Counted from the first letter of the stretch, positions 1 to 9,800 are shown. The stretch: 64,000 bases of DNA from Azorhizobium caulinodans ORS 571 (GCF_000010525.1 NC_009937.1:4906501-4970500); one strand, 5' to 3'. Translations and numbers: made by a program. The notes: generated from the sequence alone by a model not told the origin.

Positions 1-531
1 ATCACCATGTCGGTGTCGGTGACGACCCGCGCGCCCCGTCCGGGCGAGGTGGACGGCAAGGACTATTTCTTCGTCTCGAAGGAGCGGTTCGAGGAATTGC
101 GCGACACCGGCGCGCTGCTGGAGCATGCGACCGTGTTCAGCAATCTCTACGGCACGCCCCGCCAGGCGGTGGAGGATGCCCTCAGCGCCGGCCGCGACGT
201 GCTCTTCGACATCGACTGGCAGGGCACCCAGCAGCTCGACCAGAGTGCCGAGCAGGATCTGGTGAAGGTGTTTCTCCTGCCGCCGACCGCCGAGGATCTG
301 GAGAAGCGCCTGCGCACGCGCGCGCAGGACACGGACGACGTGGTGCGCCAGCGCATGTCCAAGGCGTCGGACGAGATCAGCCACTTCACCGAATATGACT
401 ACATCCTGATCAATCAGGACGTGGAGGACAGCCTCGCCAAGCTGAAGGCCATCCTCCAGGCCGAGCGCCTGAAGCGCCGCCGCCTCACCGGCCTCGCCGG
501 CTTCGTGAAGGGCCTGCGCGACGCGCTCTGA
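1..531 (+). CDS. gmk: Guanylate kinase, 5'-truncated by the window edge
   Basis: Phosphorylates GMP to GDP with ATP in the cytoplasm. The frame is open from base 1 and 176 residues are visible; the family is usually about 205-220 residues, so the N-terminal P-loop lies outside the window. The visible part starts in the GMP-binding region (TTRAPRPGE, then GKDYFF), followed by the DIDWQG strand and a typical C-terminal half (FLLPPTAEDLEKRLR). The ATG at base 7 is an internal methionine, not the start. It converges with the phosphatase gene to its right, with a strong GC hairpin between them. Identity is secure; only the 5' end is missing. Confidence 0.95.
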   Translation: MTMSVSVTTRAPRPGEVDGKDYFFVSKERFEELRDTGALLEHATVFSNLYGTPRQAVEDALSAGRDVLFDIDWQGTQQLDQSAEQDLVKVFLLPPTAEDLEKRLRTRAQDTDDVVRQRMSKASDEISHFTEYDYILINQDVEDSLAKLKAILQAERLKRRRLTGLAGFVKGLRDAL

Positions 532-538
532 GGGGGGC

Positions 539-557
539 GGCGGGGCGCCGCCCCGCC
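539..557. terminator. GC hairpin between convergent genes
   Basis: Perfect 9-bp inverted repeat, GGCGGGGCG and CGCCCCGCC, around a single C, directly after the gmk stop. It has no T tract on either strand, so it may be a transcription barrier rather than a classical intrinsic terminator. Confidence 0.45.
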
Positions 558-568
558 TCTCGTCCGGC

Positions 569-1795
569 TCAGCCGCCGCACGCAGCGGGAATGTCCTTCA
601 GGGCCTGCGCGCGCAGCGCATCGAACGGGCAGAGGCCGCTCTGGCCGCATCCGGGCAGCGGCACCTTGAGGCTGCGCACCCGCGCGGGATCGAGCGCCCG
701 CATACCCTCCAGTTCCGCATACCAGACGGTGGCGCCCACCAGAACTGCGCCCGTCGTGGTGTCGCGCCAGCGCTCCAGCGCAAAGGCAGCGGCCGGCGGC
801 GCCGTGTCCGGCTGCCGTGGCAGGCTCCAGTTCACGCCAAAGATGCCGGCCATATTGGAAATGTCGTCATCATGCCCGGCGAAGGCGAGCATCTTCACGC
901 CCGGCCCGATGGCGGGTGCGGCGGCGCGGGTCTCGCCGGCGAGTGTCGCCAGCATGATACGGGCCATGGCCGCGCCCTGCCGGCGCGCCAGATAGGGCAG
1001 ACGGCGGGACAGGTCCGCCAGCCGGTCGCGAGCCGGCAGCAGCACGGCGAGGACCGCCGGATCGGCAGCCGCGCCCCAGCCCACATCCGCCACGGGCATG
1101 TTTTCGGCATACTGGAGCAGGAAGATTTCGGAGACCTGCGCCGCCACCGAGAGCGCGCCGCTGATGGTGATGCCGCCCGGCGTCACCTTGAAGCTGGAGG
1201 GGCCGGGAGCCTCGCCGGGCTTCAGGATGGACCATACGCGCCGGATCGCCTCGGCAGCGGCGGGGTCCATGATGCCCTTGTTGCCGGTGAAGGCGGCAAC
1301 CGCCTTCCGGGCGGCCTTGTCCTCCAGCCGGCAGGCGCCGCCGGTGGAGTCGAACACCTTGTCCTTCTGGCCATCGGGGCCGTGGCCCAGCGGCGCGGCG
1401 CAGCCGGGCGCCAGACGGTCCGCCAGCATGCGCCCGCTGTCGCGGGTCCGCTCGTCGGCGCCGTCCGCCCAGATGACAAGGCTGTCGCCGGGGCAGCCGG
1501 TGGCCGGCAGGAGGCCCTGCGCCACATAGCCGGCGCGAATGCCATCCGCCATCAGGCCAACCACCTGCGCGCCACGCGGGGTCAGTTCGCCCCGCCCCAC
1601 CGGCCAGGACGGCCATTGCCGCGCGGTCCAGCTCGCCAGCGCCTCCGGCGACTGGGTGGGCGCGCGCACGCCGTGGCGCTGCACCAGAACCACCCGCTCC
1701 AGCACCATGTCCGCCAGCGCCGGCAGGCTCGCCAGGCAGAAGACGCCGGCAAGGGCTGCTGATTTGACGGCGAGTGAGAGCAATGGGCGACGCAT
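569..1795 (-). CDS. Periplasmic histidine-type acid phosphatase
   Basis: Histidine acid phosphatase (branch 2; phytase and glucose-1-phosphatase relatives) that hydrolyses phosphomonoesters through a phosphohistidine. The 408-residue product starts with a signal peptide (hydrophobic core about residues 8-28, ending ALA). The catalytic RHGVRAP motif follows at residues 40-46, with H41 as the predicted nucleophile. The proton-donor HD occurs near residue 310 in FAGHDDD. Substrate cannot be told from sequence; phytate, glucose-1-phosphate and other monoesters are all possible. It lies 56 bases downstream of rsmA on the same strand and may be cotranscribed with it. Confidence 0.85.
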   Translation of the reverse strand: MRRPLLSLAVKSAALAGVFCLASLPALADMVLERVVLVQRHGVRAPTQSPEALASWTARQWPSWPVGRGELTPRGAQVVGLMADGIRAGYVAQGLLPATGCPGDSLVIWADGADERTRDSGRMLADRLAPGCAAPLGHGPDGQKDKVFDSTGGACRLEDKAARKAVAAFTGNKGIMDPAAAEAIRRVWSILKPGEAPGPSSFKVTPGGITISGALSVAAQVSEIFLLQYAENMPVADVGWGAAADPAVLAVLLPARDRLADLSRRLPYLARRQGAAMARIMLATLAGETRAAAPAIGPGVKMLAFAGHDDDISNMAGIFGVNWSLPRQPDTAPPAAAFALERWRDTTTGAVLVGATVWYAELEGMRALDPARVRSLKVPLPGCGQSGLCPFDALRAQALKDIPAACGG

Positions 1796-1851
1796 GCAGG
1801 GGCTCCGGTCAGCGGTAGGACACTACACTGCCGGAAGATTGCGCGGGCAAG

Positions 1852-2727
1852 TCACGCCCCCGCCGCATCCCCGGTTCCGCCGCCGCGCGCACGCCCGAAG
1901 GCATTGGCGAGGGCGAGGAAACCGGCGACATCGATCTCCTCCGCCCGCGCCGTCTCGTCGATGCCCGTCTCCGAGAGCAGGGCCAGCGGATCGACGCCCA
2001 GAGATTTCAGCGACTGGCGCAGCATCTTGCGGCGCTGGCCGAAGGCCGCCTCTGTCACCCGCTCCAGATCCCGCAGGGCACAGGGCACCGGCTCCGCACG
2101 CGGCACCACATGGATGACCGAGGACGTGACCTTGGGCGGCGGCACGAAGGCCGAGGGCGCCACATCGAACAGGATGCGCGCCTGCGCCCGCCAGCCGGTG
2201 AGCACGGCAAGGCGCCCATAGGCCTTGCTGTCCGGCCCCGCGACGATGCGCTCGGCCACCTCGCGCTGGAACATGAGCGTCAGCGATGAGAACCACGGCG
2301 GCCAGGGATCCGTGGAAAGCCAGCCCACCAGAAGCTGCGTGCCCACATTGTAGGGCAGGTTCGCCACCACCCGCGCCTCGGCGCCGTCGAGATGGGGGCG
2401 CACATCCACCTTCAGCGCGTCGCCCTCGATGATCTCCAGCCTGCCCGGATAGGCGGCGGCGATCTCGTTGAGGGCCGCGATGCAGCGGTGGTCCCGCTCG
2501 ATGGCGATGACCTTGCGGGCACCCAAGGCCAGAAGCGCGCGGGTGAGGCCGCCGGGACCGGGGCCGACCTCCACCACCGTCGCGCCTTCCAACGGGCCGG
2601 AGCCCCGCGCGATGCGGGCGGTGAGGTTGAGATCGAGCAGGAAGTTCTGGCCCAGCGACTTCTGCGCCGAAAGGCCGTGCGCGCGGATGACCTCGCGCAG
2701 CGGAGGCAGATCGTCGATGGCGCTCAA
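1852..2727 (-). CDS. rsmA: 16S rRNA (A1518/A1519) dimethyladenosine transferase
   Basis: RsmA/KsgA dimethylates the two adjacent adenines of the 3'-terminal 16S rRNA hairpin using SAM, late in 30S assembly. The 291-residue protein has the N-terminal [10 protein letters not shown] motif, the SAM-binding [10 protein letters not shown] loop (about residues 51-60), the acidic E of AIERD, and the catalytic NLPYNVG motif (about residue 123). The C-terminal domain is of normal length. It is the last conserved member of the lptF-lptG-lptD-surA-pdxA-rsmA order, about 85 bases after pdxA. A partial copy of a dispersed repeat starts at 2766 in that gap. Confidence 0.97.
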   Translation of the reverse strand: MSAIDDLPPLREVIRAHGLSAQKSLGQNFLLDLNLTARIARGSGPLEGATVVEVGPGPGGLTRALLALGARKVIAIERDHRCIAALNEIAAAYPGRLEIIEGDALKVDVRPHLDGAEARVVANLPYNVGTQLLVGWLSTDPWPPWFSSLTLMFQREVAERIVAGPDSKAYGRLAVLTGWRAQARILFDVAPSAFVPPPKVTSSVIHVVPRAEPVPCALRDLERVTEAAFGQRRKMLRQSLKSLGVDPLALLSETGIDETARAEEIDVAGFLALANAFGRARGGGTGDAAGA

Positions 2728-2811
2728 GGGACCGGAACTCCTGAGAGGAAGGAGGCCGTGTCTTAGAGCACGATCCGGCCGGAGGGAATCGCGATCTGCG
2801 GTTGCACGCCC

Positions 2812-3819
2812 TCAGGCGGCGTCGGCATCCGCGAAGCGGCGCGCGAGCCGCAGCGCCGCCATGAGGCTCGACGGGTTGGCCCGGCCGGTCCCGGCGATGG
2901 CGAAGGCGGTGCCGTGATCGGGCGAGGTGCGCACCAGCGGCAGGCCAAGCGTGGCGTTCACGCCATCATGGAAGGCCAGCGTCTTGGCCGGGATCAGCAC
3001 CTGATCGTGATACATGCCGATCACCACGTCATAGGCTTCCCGCGCCTCGGCATGGAACAGCGTGTCGGCGGGGAACGGCCCGGTCGCCTCGATGCCCTCG
3101 GCGCGCAGCCGCTCGATGGCAGGGCGCACCACCGCCTCGTCCTCGCGCCCGATGGTCCCCGCCTCCCCCGCATGGGGATTGAGGCCGGCGAAGGCGAGAC
3201 GCGGGCGCGGCAGACCGAAGCGGCGCACCATGTCGCGGGCGACGATACGGCCGGTCTCCACCAGCAGGTCGGCGGTGACGGCGGCGGGCACCTGGGCAAG
3301 CGGAATGTGGATGGTGGCCGGCACCACCGCGAGGGCCTGCGACCAGATCATCATGACCGGGCGCGGCGCCGGCCCGCCGGGCGGCGTGCAGCGGGCGGCG
3401 AGATATTCGGTATGGCCAGGAAAGCGGAAGCCGGCTTCATAGACCACGGCCTTGGCAAGGGGAGCGGTCACGAGGCCCGCCGCCGCGCCCGCCTGCACGA
3501 GATCGACAGCCCGATCGAGGCTCTCCACCACGGCGCGGGCGCTGGTCCCATCCGGTCGCCCCGGCTCGGCGGTGGCACGGGGGCCTGCCGGCACCACCGG
3601 CAGCGCCTCGCGAAAGGCGGATGCGGCCGTGCCGGGCTCGACGATCTCGATGGGGACGGAAAGGCCGAGAAGCCGCGCCCGCGCGGCCAGACAGGCGGGA
3701 TCACCCACCACGAAGAAGGCAGGCAGGCCCGCTGCCTCGCGCGCCCGCCAAGCGGCGAGCACCACGTCCGGCCCGATGCCGGCGGGCTCGCCGAGGCTGA
3801 GCGCGAGCGCCGCGGTCAT
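2812..3819 (-). CDS. pdxA: 4-hydroxythreonine-4-phosphate dehydrogenase
   Basis: Oxidises 4-phosphohydroxy-L-threonine in the DXP-dependent pyridoxal phosphate pathway. The 335-residue product begins MTAALALSLGEPAGIGPD, where the GEPAGIGP motif is a PdxA hallmark. Metal-ligand regions are recognisable as FPGHTEYLA, the MYHDQVL segment and a C-terminal RTSPDHGTAF. The frame stays open upstream to 4341, but the start at 3819 is chosen because it gives the family N-terminus and its ATG overlaps the surA stop by one base (TGATG), indicating translational coupling. Confidence 0.95.
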   Translation of the reverse strand: MTAALALSLGEPAGIGPDVVLAAWRAREAAGLPAFFVVGDPACLAARARLLGLSVPIEIVEPGTAASAFREALPVVPAGPRATAEPGRPDGTSARAVVESLDRAVDLVQAGAAAGLVTAPLAKAVVYEAGFRFPGHTEYLAARCTPPGGPAPRPVMMIWSQALAVVPATIHIPLAQVPAAVTADLLVETGRIVARDMVRRFGLPRPRLAFAGLNPHAGEAGTIGREDEAVVRPAIERLRAEGIEATGPFPADTLFHAEAREAYDVVIGMYHDQVLIPAKTLAFHDGVNATLGLPLVRTSPDHGTAFAIAGTGRANPSSLMAALRLARRFADADAA

Positions 3820-4727
3820 CAGCGCATGTACTGGATGAGCATGGTCTTGCGCAGCTCGGCCATCATGCGCTTCGACTGCTCCTGGAACTGCGCGTTGGAG
3901 AGCTCGTCCTTGATGTCGCGCTTCTTCGAGCTCTCGCCCTTCACGGTGCGTTTCTCGCACACGGCGAAGGTCTCGACACCCGACTGGGACACTTCCGGCG
4001 GCGTCAGGCGGCCAACCTCGGTCTTGTCGAGGACGGCACGCATCTTCTCGGGGATCTCGGAAGAAAGGCGGTTGATGGGCGAGCGCACCACCGTCTCCTT
4101 CATGCCCTTGATCATCTGGAGGCCGGCATCGCAGCCATTGAACTTGGCGCGCAGCGCATTGGCCTCGGCGAGGCGGGAGCCGTAGGCATTGCTGCCGCCG
4201 CCCACCACCAGGATGATGGGGCGCAACACATATTCGGTGGCGGTGAAGGCGTCCGCATTGCCCTGCTTGTTGAGGGCGGCGATCACGTCCGAATCGCGGA
4301 TGTTCACCACCGGGGCGCGGGCGCGGACATACTGGCCCCACACATAGTCGGCGCGCAGCTTGTCCTTGAAGGTCTGAACCTTGAGGCCCGACTGGGCAAA
4401 GCTCGCGGTGAGCTGATCTGCGGTGCGGCCCGAGCGCTCGGCGATGTTCGAGAACATCCGGTTCACGTCGTCCTCGTCCGCCTCGATGGAGAAGCGGGCG
4501 GCCTGGAGCACCTTGATCTTCTCGTCGATCAGCTCTTCGAGCACCTGCTTCTGCGGCGGCGACTTGTTCTCAATGAGCTGGTGCAGCTTCATGCGCTGGG
4601 CGACGTCATTGGACGTGATCGGCTGGCCGGACACCATCACCAGCACCTGCGCCAGCGCGACACCGGGAGCGAGCACCGGCAAAGCGAGCGCGCAAACGAG
4701 CAGGAAGCGTCGAAAAGCAGAGGTCAT
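3819..4727 (-). CDS. surA: SurA-like periplasmic chaperone/peptidyl-prolyl isomerase
   Basis: Periplasmic chaperone expected to help outer-membrane proteins, including its operon neighbour LptD, reach the BAM machine. At 302 residues it is shorter than E. coli SurA (about 430). The N-terminal signal peptide ends near LALAQ, followed by the SurA N-terminal helical domain (VMVSGQPITSNDVAQRMKL onward) and only one parvulin-like stretch, which is common in alphaproteobacteria. The C-terminus resembles the SurA closing helix. It sits between lptD and pdxA, overlapping pdxA by one base. Isomerase activity is not certain from the sequence. Confidence 0.88.
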   Translation of the reverse strand: MTSAFRRFLLVCALALPVLAPGVALAQVLVMVSGQPITSNDVAQRMKLHQLIENKSPPQKQVLEELIDEKIKVLQAARFSIEADEDDVNRMFSNIAERSGRTADQLTASFAQSGLKVQTFKDKLRADYVWGQYVRARAPVVNIRDSDVIAALNKQGNADAFTATEYVLRPIILVVGGGSNAYGSRLAEANALRAKFNGCDAGLQMIKGMKETVVRSPINRLSSEIPEKMRAVLDKTEVGRLTPPEVSQSGVETFAVCEKRTVKGESSKKRDIKDELSNAQFQEQSKRMMAELRKTMLIQYMR

Positions 4728-4820
4728 CGTTCATCCCGGTCAGGCCCCGACCACCGCAACGGTCGTCGGAATGGACGTGCGTTCATCTTGCCTGCGCCTG
4801 TGGCGGCAATGGGGCCACTA

Positions 4821-4841
4821 CCCCGTGACGGCGCCACGGGG
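4821..4841. other. Intercistronic hairpin between lptD and surA
   Basis: CCCCGTG and CACGGGG arms around a 7-base loop in the 160-base gap between lptD and surA. There is no T tract; it may set relative expression or mRNA stability in the operon. Confidence 0.3.
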
Positions 4842-4887
4842 CGGAAGCCTCAAGCGGGTGTGATCTCAACCCGCCGACCGGTCTTCA

Positions 4888-7365
4888 CTAATTGGAGCTG
4901 GAGGAACTGCCAAGGCCCGACTTGATATTCGTCTCACCCAGCGTCCTGAGGCCGATGCGCAGCAGGATGCTGTTGTTGGACGAGTTGGTGGTGCCGTTCA
5001 CCGTGTAGTCGGAGATGTAGTTCAGGGCCAGCGTGAAGCAGTCGTCCATGTAGGAGACGCCGAGCTGGGTGTAGTCGAACGCCGACTGGGCGATGTTGTA
5101 GCGCACGGCGCCGTTCAGGCTCCAGTTCTCGCTCAGCTTGTAGGAGGCTGAGGTGAAGACACCCTCGCGCTCCTCATAATAGCCGAGCAGCGGCTGCGGC
5201 GCATAACGTCCATAGATGACGTTGATGCCGAGCTTGTCGATCTGGGTGCGGCCTTCCAGCTCGAACCGCTGCAGGGACGCATTGTCCTCGGCGAAGCGGA
5301 AGCGGCTGATGACCTCGAACTTGTCGGTCGGCGAGTAGCTGAAGCGGGCGATGTAGTCGGACACGTTGGTGTCGAGACCCGACTGCAGGCCGGTGTTCGC
5401 CATGTCGCCCTGGGCGTACGAGTTCAGGCCGAACAGGTGGTAGGACTGGCCGACGAGCGCGGTGATCACGCCGCCCTGATTGAGGGCCGCCGTGTAGGAC
5501 ACGCCCACATTGGCGCGGCCGCCGCCTTCCACCCGGTCATAGCCCGAGTATTTGTTGATGGAGAACAGGTTGGTGTCGTCGAACACCAGGCTCTGCGCAT
5601 CCTCGTTCGGCAGCTTGCCGATCCCGGTCTCGTTGGGACGGGCGATGAGCTGCACGCGCGGCTCGATCGTCTGCGTGCCCCAGCTCTGCACCGAGATGAA
5701 GGGATAGCGGTAATCGAGGCCGATCACCGGCATGGCGCGGATCAGGCTCTCGTCACCCGACTGCAGCGGATTCTGCCCCGGCAGGGTCGGGCCGCTGGAA
5801 TAGCTGGTGGGCAGGGCCGATACGTTGGCTTGGGCCACGTCCACGCGCATCTGCGCAAACGGCGTCCACATCTGGCCGGCGCTGTCGACCAGCGTGCGCT
5901 TCCAGTACAGCTCAGCCGAAAGGCGGGTGTAGTCGCCCGGCGCGCCGCGCAGCAGGCACTGCGTCGGGTTGGGGTTGCTGAGGGCGCACGAGCCGCCCAG
6001 CACGCCGATGTTGGCGGCATTGGCGGTGAGCGCATTGGTGGAGATGAAGTCCGCCTGATCCCGCGACAGCGTGGTGAAGTTCACGTTGACGCCGGCCTCG
6101 CCGCCGAGCACGGGCTTGCCGAAGACGTAGTTGTAATCGAGGTTGCCCACCACGGGCAGCTTGTTCTGGTTGTCCGTGGTGGCCATGCCGAGGAAGTAGA
6201 GGCCGCGCAGGTCGAAGTAGCTGCGGTCGCCCTGCCCCTGCAAATAGACCTGCGAGGTGCGATCGATGATGTCCGAGGACACGAAGCCGTAGTCGCGCAG
6301 GAACATGCGGTCAGAGACGACGGTGCCGTCCCAGCCGAAGGTCCAGTAGTTGTTCAGCGCGAACTGGCCATGGCTTTCCACCATGCCGCGCTGGTCGCGA
6401 TAGCCCGGCAGCGGCGTGCCGTTGGAGACGAACGTGCCCTTGTCGAGCTGGTCGATGCCGGCGGCGCGCAGGCTGTAGGAGCCGTTCTCCAGGCGCTGGC
6501 GCCATTCGCCGCGCAGCAGGACGCCCTGCTTGCTGAAGAACATGGGGTCGAACGTCACGTCCCGATCAGGCGCGATGTTCCAGAAGAAGGGCACGGAGAC
6601 GCCATAGCCGGTGTTGCCGGAGCTGTAGAATTCCGGGAACAGGAAGCCGGTCTTGCGCTTCACCGTCGGATCGGGCGACGAGAAATACGGGAAATACGCG
6701 ATGGGCATTCCGAAGAACTCCATCGTCGCATCCTGGTAATAGATCATCTTCTCGTCTTCGTTATGGATGATCCGCGCAGCCTTGATCTGCCACAGGGGCG
6801 GCTTCTGCGGCGTGTCCTTGCACGGCTCGCAGGCCGTGTAGACGCCATTCTGGAAGACGGTGATGTTGCCCTCCGCGCGGTCGGCGCGGGTGGCGGCGAA
6901 ATGGGTCTTGTCGGGCGTGTCCACCCTGAGGCTGTTGATGAAGCCTTCGGAATAGTCCTGCGACAGCTCGAGATTCTCGGCCGTGACGATCTTGCCGTCC
7001 TTCTGCTTCAGACGGACGTTGCCCTCCGCGATGACCTTGTTGGTCTTGCGGTTGTAGGTGACGCGCTTCGCCTCGACGGACGAGCCGTCATAGTACATCT
7101 GCACGTTGCCGACGGCGGAGACGGTATCGTTCTTGTAGTCGTAGACCAGCTGGTCGGCGGTCACGAGCATCTTGGCGTTGGGATCGGTCTTGGGCGTGGC
7201 GACGCCAAGACCGGCCGGCCCGGACTGGGCACGGGCAGGCGTCACGGCACCGGCGGATGCTCCCAGAAGGAGGAGGCCGGCGACAAACGCCGTCCCCATC
7301 CCGCGCAGCACACTGCGCGGGCCCATCACGGCCAAGGCCTGAAAGGGGCTCGACCCGACCGTCAT
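4888..7365 (-). CDS. lptD: LPS-assembly outer-membrane protein LptD
   Basis: Outer-membrane beta-barrel that, with LptE, inserts lipopolysaccharide into the outer leaflet. The 825-residue product has a signal/anchor region (TAFVAGLLLLGASAG), a periplasmic OstA/LptA-like beta-jellyroll (about residues 50-200, with VSAVGNVQMYYDG and NKVIAEGNVRL repeats), then a long barrel rich in aromatic strands ending in a polar Ser-rich tail. The frame is open to 7428, but I choose 7365: it has a GGAGG ribosome site four to five bases upstream and its ATG overlaps the lptG stop (ATGA). Cysteines in the TACEPC and SCALSNP regions may serve barrel disulphides. Confidence 0.95.
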   Translation of the reverse strand: MTVGSSPFQALAVMGPRSVLRGMGTAFVAGLLLLGASAGAVTPARAQSGPAGLGVATPKTDPNAKMLVTADQLVYDYKNDTVSAVGNVQMYYDGSSVEAKRVTYNRKTNKVIAEGNVRLKQKDGKIVTAENLELSQDYSEGFINSLRVDTPDKTHFAATRADRAEGNITVFQNGVYTACEPCKDTPQKPPLWQIKAARIIHNEDEKMIYYQDATMEFFGMPIAYFPYFSSPDPTVKRKTGFLFPEFYSSGNTGYGVSVPFFWNIAPDRDVTFDPMFFSKQGVLLRGEWRQRLENGSYSLRAAGIDQLDKGTFVSNGTPLPGYRDQRGMVESHGQFALNNYWTFGWDGTVVSDRMFLRDYGFVSSDIIDRTSQVYLQGQGDRSYFDLRGLYFLGMATTDNQNKLPVVGNLDYNYVFGKPVLGGEAGVNVNFTTLSRDQADFISTNALTANAANIGVLGGSCALSNPNPTQCLLRGAPGDYTRLSAELYWKRTLVDSAGQMWTPFAQMRVDVAQANVSALPTSYSSGPTLPGQNPLQSGDESLIRAMPVIGLDYRYPFISVQSWGTQTIEPRVQLIARPNETGIGKLPNEDAQSLVFDDTNLFSINKYSGYDRVEGGGRANVGVSYTAALNQGGVITALVGQSYHLFGLNSYAQGDMANTGLQSGLDTNVSDYIARFSYSPTDKFEVISRFRFAEDNASLQRFELEGRTQIDKLGINVIYGRYAPQPLLGYYEEREGVFTSASYKLSENWSLNGAVRYNIAQSAFDYTQLGVSYMDDCFTLALNYISDYTVNGTTNSSNNSILLRIGLRTLGETNIKSGLGSSSSSN

Positions 7366-8453
7366 CCGTCCTCCCGGTGCAACAGGATCAATACCCCCAT
7401 GAAAATGCCGGCGAGTGCGGGAAACCATGCAGCAGCAATGGGATGCACAACACCAGCGTCACCAAGATCCTCGGCGAGCTTGGTTCCCAGATAAAGCAGA
7501 AACCCCGCGAGCACGCCACCGAGAATCGTTTGTCCTACACCGCCGAAGCGAAACACCCTTAAGCCAACCACAGCGGCTATTAACACCATGGCCACCAGCA
7601 AGAACGGCCGGGCCAAAAGACTCTGAAGCTGAAGGCGGTATCTCGCCGCACCGAAGCCCGACTGCTCGGCATTGCTGATGGCGTCGGGCAGTTGCCAAAA
7701 GGACACGGTTTCGGGGGAGACCAGCGACTCCTGGATCTGCTTGGGATCGAGCTTGGTGGCGAGCAGGTAGGTCTCGAAGGTCTGCTGGTCGGAGCCCGGC
7801 ACCAGCACCCGCGCCTCCTTCATCGTCCAGTAGCCGTCGCCCAGGATCGCGCTCTTGGCCTCGACGCGGTCGGTCAGCTTCCCGTTCCGGTCGAACTCGA
7901 AGACCGTCACGCCCGTGAGTTGCCGCCCGCCCTGCTGGGAGGCCGCCGCCTGGATGATCGCCTGCCCGTCCACGCTCTGCTGGCGGATCCAGAAGCCAGA
8001 GGTGCCCTGCGTGAACACGCCCGAGGCGGTGTTGAAGATCTCCGCCTCCATGCGGTTCGCCCGCTCCTTGAAGTCGGCGGAGACGGGATTGAACACGCAG
8101 GTCGCGAAGACGCCGATGAGGAAGGCCACCAGCAGGGCCGGCGAGGTGAACTGCCAGACCGAGAGGCCGACCGCGCGCGCCACCACCAGCTCCAGCTTGC
8201 GCGAGAGGGTGACGAAGGTGGCCATGCCGCCGAACAGCACCGCGAAGGGCAGCAGCTGCTCCGTGAAGGCCGGCGTGCGGTAGATGGTGAGCAATGCGAC
8301 GGTGACCGCCGAGACCGTGTCACGGTCGGCGGTGCGGCGCGCCATCTCCAGAAAGTCGACCAGCATGATGAGGCCGACGCAGGAGAAGAAGATCATCGTC
8401 ACGGACGCGAAGAAGCGCCGTGCGAAATAGAAGCCGAGCGTCCTGCCGATCAT
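7362..8453 (-). CDS. lptG: LPS export ABC transporter permease LptG
   Basis: One of the two YjgP/YjgQ-family inner-membrane subunits of LptB2FG, which extracts LPS from the inner membrane. Length is 363 residues, typical for the family. Transmembrane segments cluster at both ends (about residues 12-35, 60-120 and 275-355), flanking a periplasmic beta-jellyroll region (about 130-265, including SGFWIRQQS). The gene starts 6 bases after the lptF stop and overlaps lptD by 4 bases, so lptF, lptG and lptD appear translationally linked. Confidence 0.94.
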   Translation of the reverse strand: MIGRTLGFYFARRFFASVTMIFFSCVGLIMLVDFLEMARRTADRDTVSAVTVALLTIYRTPAFTEQLLPFAVLFGGMATFVTLSRKLELVVARAVGLSVWQFTSPALLVAFLIGVFATCVFNPVSADFKERANRMEAEIFNTASGVFTQGTSGFWIRQQSVDGQAIIQAAASQQGGRQLTGVTVFEFDRNGKLTDRVEAKSAILGDGYWTMKEARVLVPGSDQQTFETYLLATKLDPKQIQESLVSPETVSFWQLPDAISNAEQSGFGAARYRLQLQSLLARPFLLVAMVLIAAVVGLRVFRFGGVGQTILGGVLAGFLLYLGTKLAEDLGDAGVVHPIAAAWFPALAGIFMGVLILLHREDG

Positions 8454-8459
8454 GCCGCC

Positions 8460-9623
8460 TCACGAGGCCGAAAGGCGGGTCACCCGCGTGGAGAGCGCGT
8501 GCATCACGCGCGCCACCGGGGCCGGCAGGGTGAAGGTGATCCAGCCCTGCAGCACCAGCGCCGAGACGATGATGGTGAGGAGCGGAATGAGATAGATGGC
8601 CGGCACCGCCCAGGCGGCGGTGCGCAGCTGGCCGGCGACGGCGAAATTGGCGATCTGGAGTGCCGTCATGATGGGCACGATGGCCGCAAGCGCGAGGCCC
8701 CGGCTCTCGCGCGTGGTGCGCGGGCGGGCCATGGCGGCGGCGGCGATGGCGAAGAAGGCCAGCGGATAGAGGCCGGCGGACAGGCGCTTGTGGTACTCCT
8801 CCCGGAACCGGCCCGGCTGGACGATCATGTAGGGATCATCCTTGGGCGGGTTCGAGATATAGGCGAAGGACCGCTCGTTGGGGCGGATGTCCGCCCCGCT
8901 CTGGCTGCCGCCCGGCGTCAGGGCCGAGAGGTCGAAGGCATAGCGCTGGAATTCGACCACCGAGCCGTTGCTGGCGGCACCCGGCACGCGGCGGTGGATG
9001 GAGCCGTTTTCCAGGACGAGGAAGATGCCGTTGTCCGCCTCCACGATCTGGCCGCGGTCGGCCACATAGGTAGAGACTTCCTTCTCGCGGGCGTCATTGA
9101 TGAAGACGCCGCTCATGACGCCGTTCTTCGCCCTGTCGCGCACATGGAAGACGAGGCCGGGCGCCAGATTCACGAAACGGCCGGGCTGGGCGACGAAGGA
9201 CACCACGTCCGCGCGCACCCGCGACACCTGATCGCGGAAGGACCGCAGGCTGGCCGGCACGATGTGGATGGAGAGGGCCGAGCAGAAGACCGAGGCCAGC
9301 ACCGCCAGCAGCATCAGCGAGCGCAGGACGCGCCACGGGCTCATGCCGGCCGCCGCCATGACCACGATCTCGCTGTCGCCGTTGAGCTTGAGCAGCGTGT
9401 AGGACGTCGCGATGAACAGCGCCGCCGGGGCGATGACCATGATCAGCGTCGGCAGGGTCAGCGAGGTGATGGCGAGGAAGGCAAGGATCGTCTGGCCCTG
9501 GCTCGTCACGAGGTCGAGCTGGCGCAACGCCTGCGTCGCCCAGATCATGCCCGTGAGTACGAGCGTGACGCCGACGAAGGCCACAGCCGAAGTGGAAAAG
9601 ATGTAACGATCGAGACGGCCCAT
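8460..9623 (-). CDS. lptF: LPS export ABC transporter permease LptF
   Basis: Partner of LptG in the LptB2FG complex. The start at 9623 gives MGRLDRYIFSTSAVAF, the standard LptF N-terminus; the open frame to 9695 adds 24 residues with no family similarity. The 387-residue product has an N-terminal transmembrane helix, two further helices to about residue 110, a periplasmic domain (VNLAPGLVFHVRDRA, about 150-270) and three C-terminal helices. It is the first gene of the lptF-to-rsmA series; the 177 bases upstream, before mepA, presumably hold the promoter, though I see no clear boxes. Confidence 0.93.
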   Translation of the reverse strand: MGRLDRYIFSTSAVAFVGVTLVLTGMIWATQALRQLDLVTSQGQTILAFLAITSLTLPTLIMVIAPAALFIATSYTLLKLNGDSEIVVMAAAGMSPWRVLRSLMLLAVLASVFCSALSIHIVPASLRSFRDQVSRVRADVVSFVAQPGRFVNLAPGLVFHVRDRAKNGVMSGVFINDAREKEVSTYVADRGQIVEADNGIFLVLENGSIHRRVPGAASNGSVVEFQRYAFDLSALTPGGSQSGADIRPNERSFAYISNPPKDDPYMIVQPGRFREEYHKRLSAGLYPLAFFAIAAAAMARPRTTRESRGLALAAIVPIMTALQIANFAVAGQLRTAAWAVPAIYLIPLLTIIVSALVLQGWITFTLPAPVARVMHALSTRVTRLSAS

Positions 9624-9800
9624 CAAGACCCGCGCCTTGTGCGCACTCGCCGCCCCGACGCGCACTTTGGAAACCGCGCAAACAGATAGCGGCAAGCCGG
9701 GCTTCGTGCAAACCCAGCCCGCATACTACCTCCACAATCATATCGCCTGTGGCTTGCACGCCTCAGGCGTGCCGGCGGACCCGCTTGCATCCCTTGATCC

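Noticed and set aside
2766-2776. Third full copy of the dispersed palindrome upstream of rsmA
   Set aside because: Only the GAGCACGATCC start matches; the right arm is not present, so it is treated as a remnant and not annotated as a feature.
5437-7494. Long plus-strand open frame (685 codons) opposite lptD
   Set aside because: It mirrors the lptD coding strand in a GC-rich genome. Its translation has no recognisable domain, while lptD is unmistakable.
7692-9689. Plus-strand frame (665 codons) opposite lptG and lptF
   Set aside because: Shadow of two well-supported genes.
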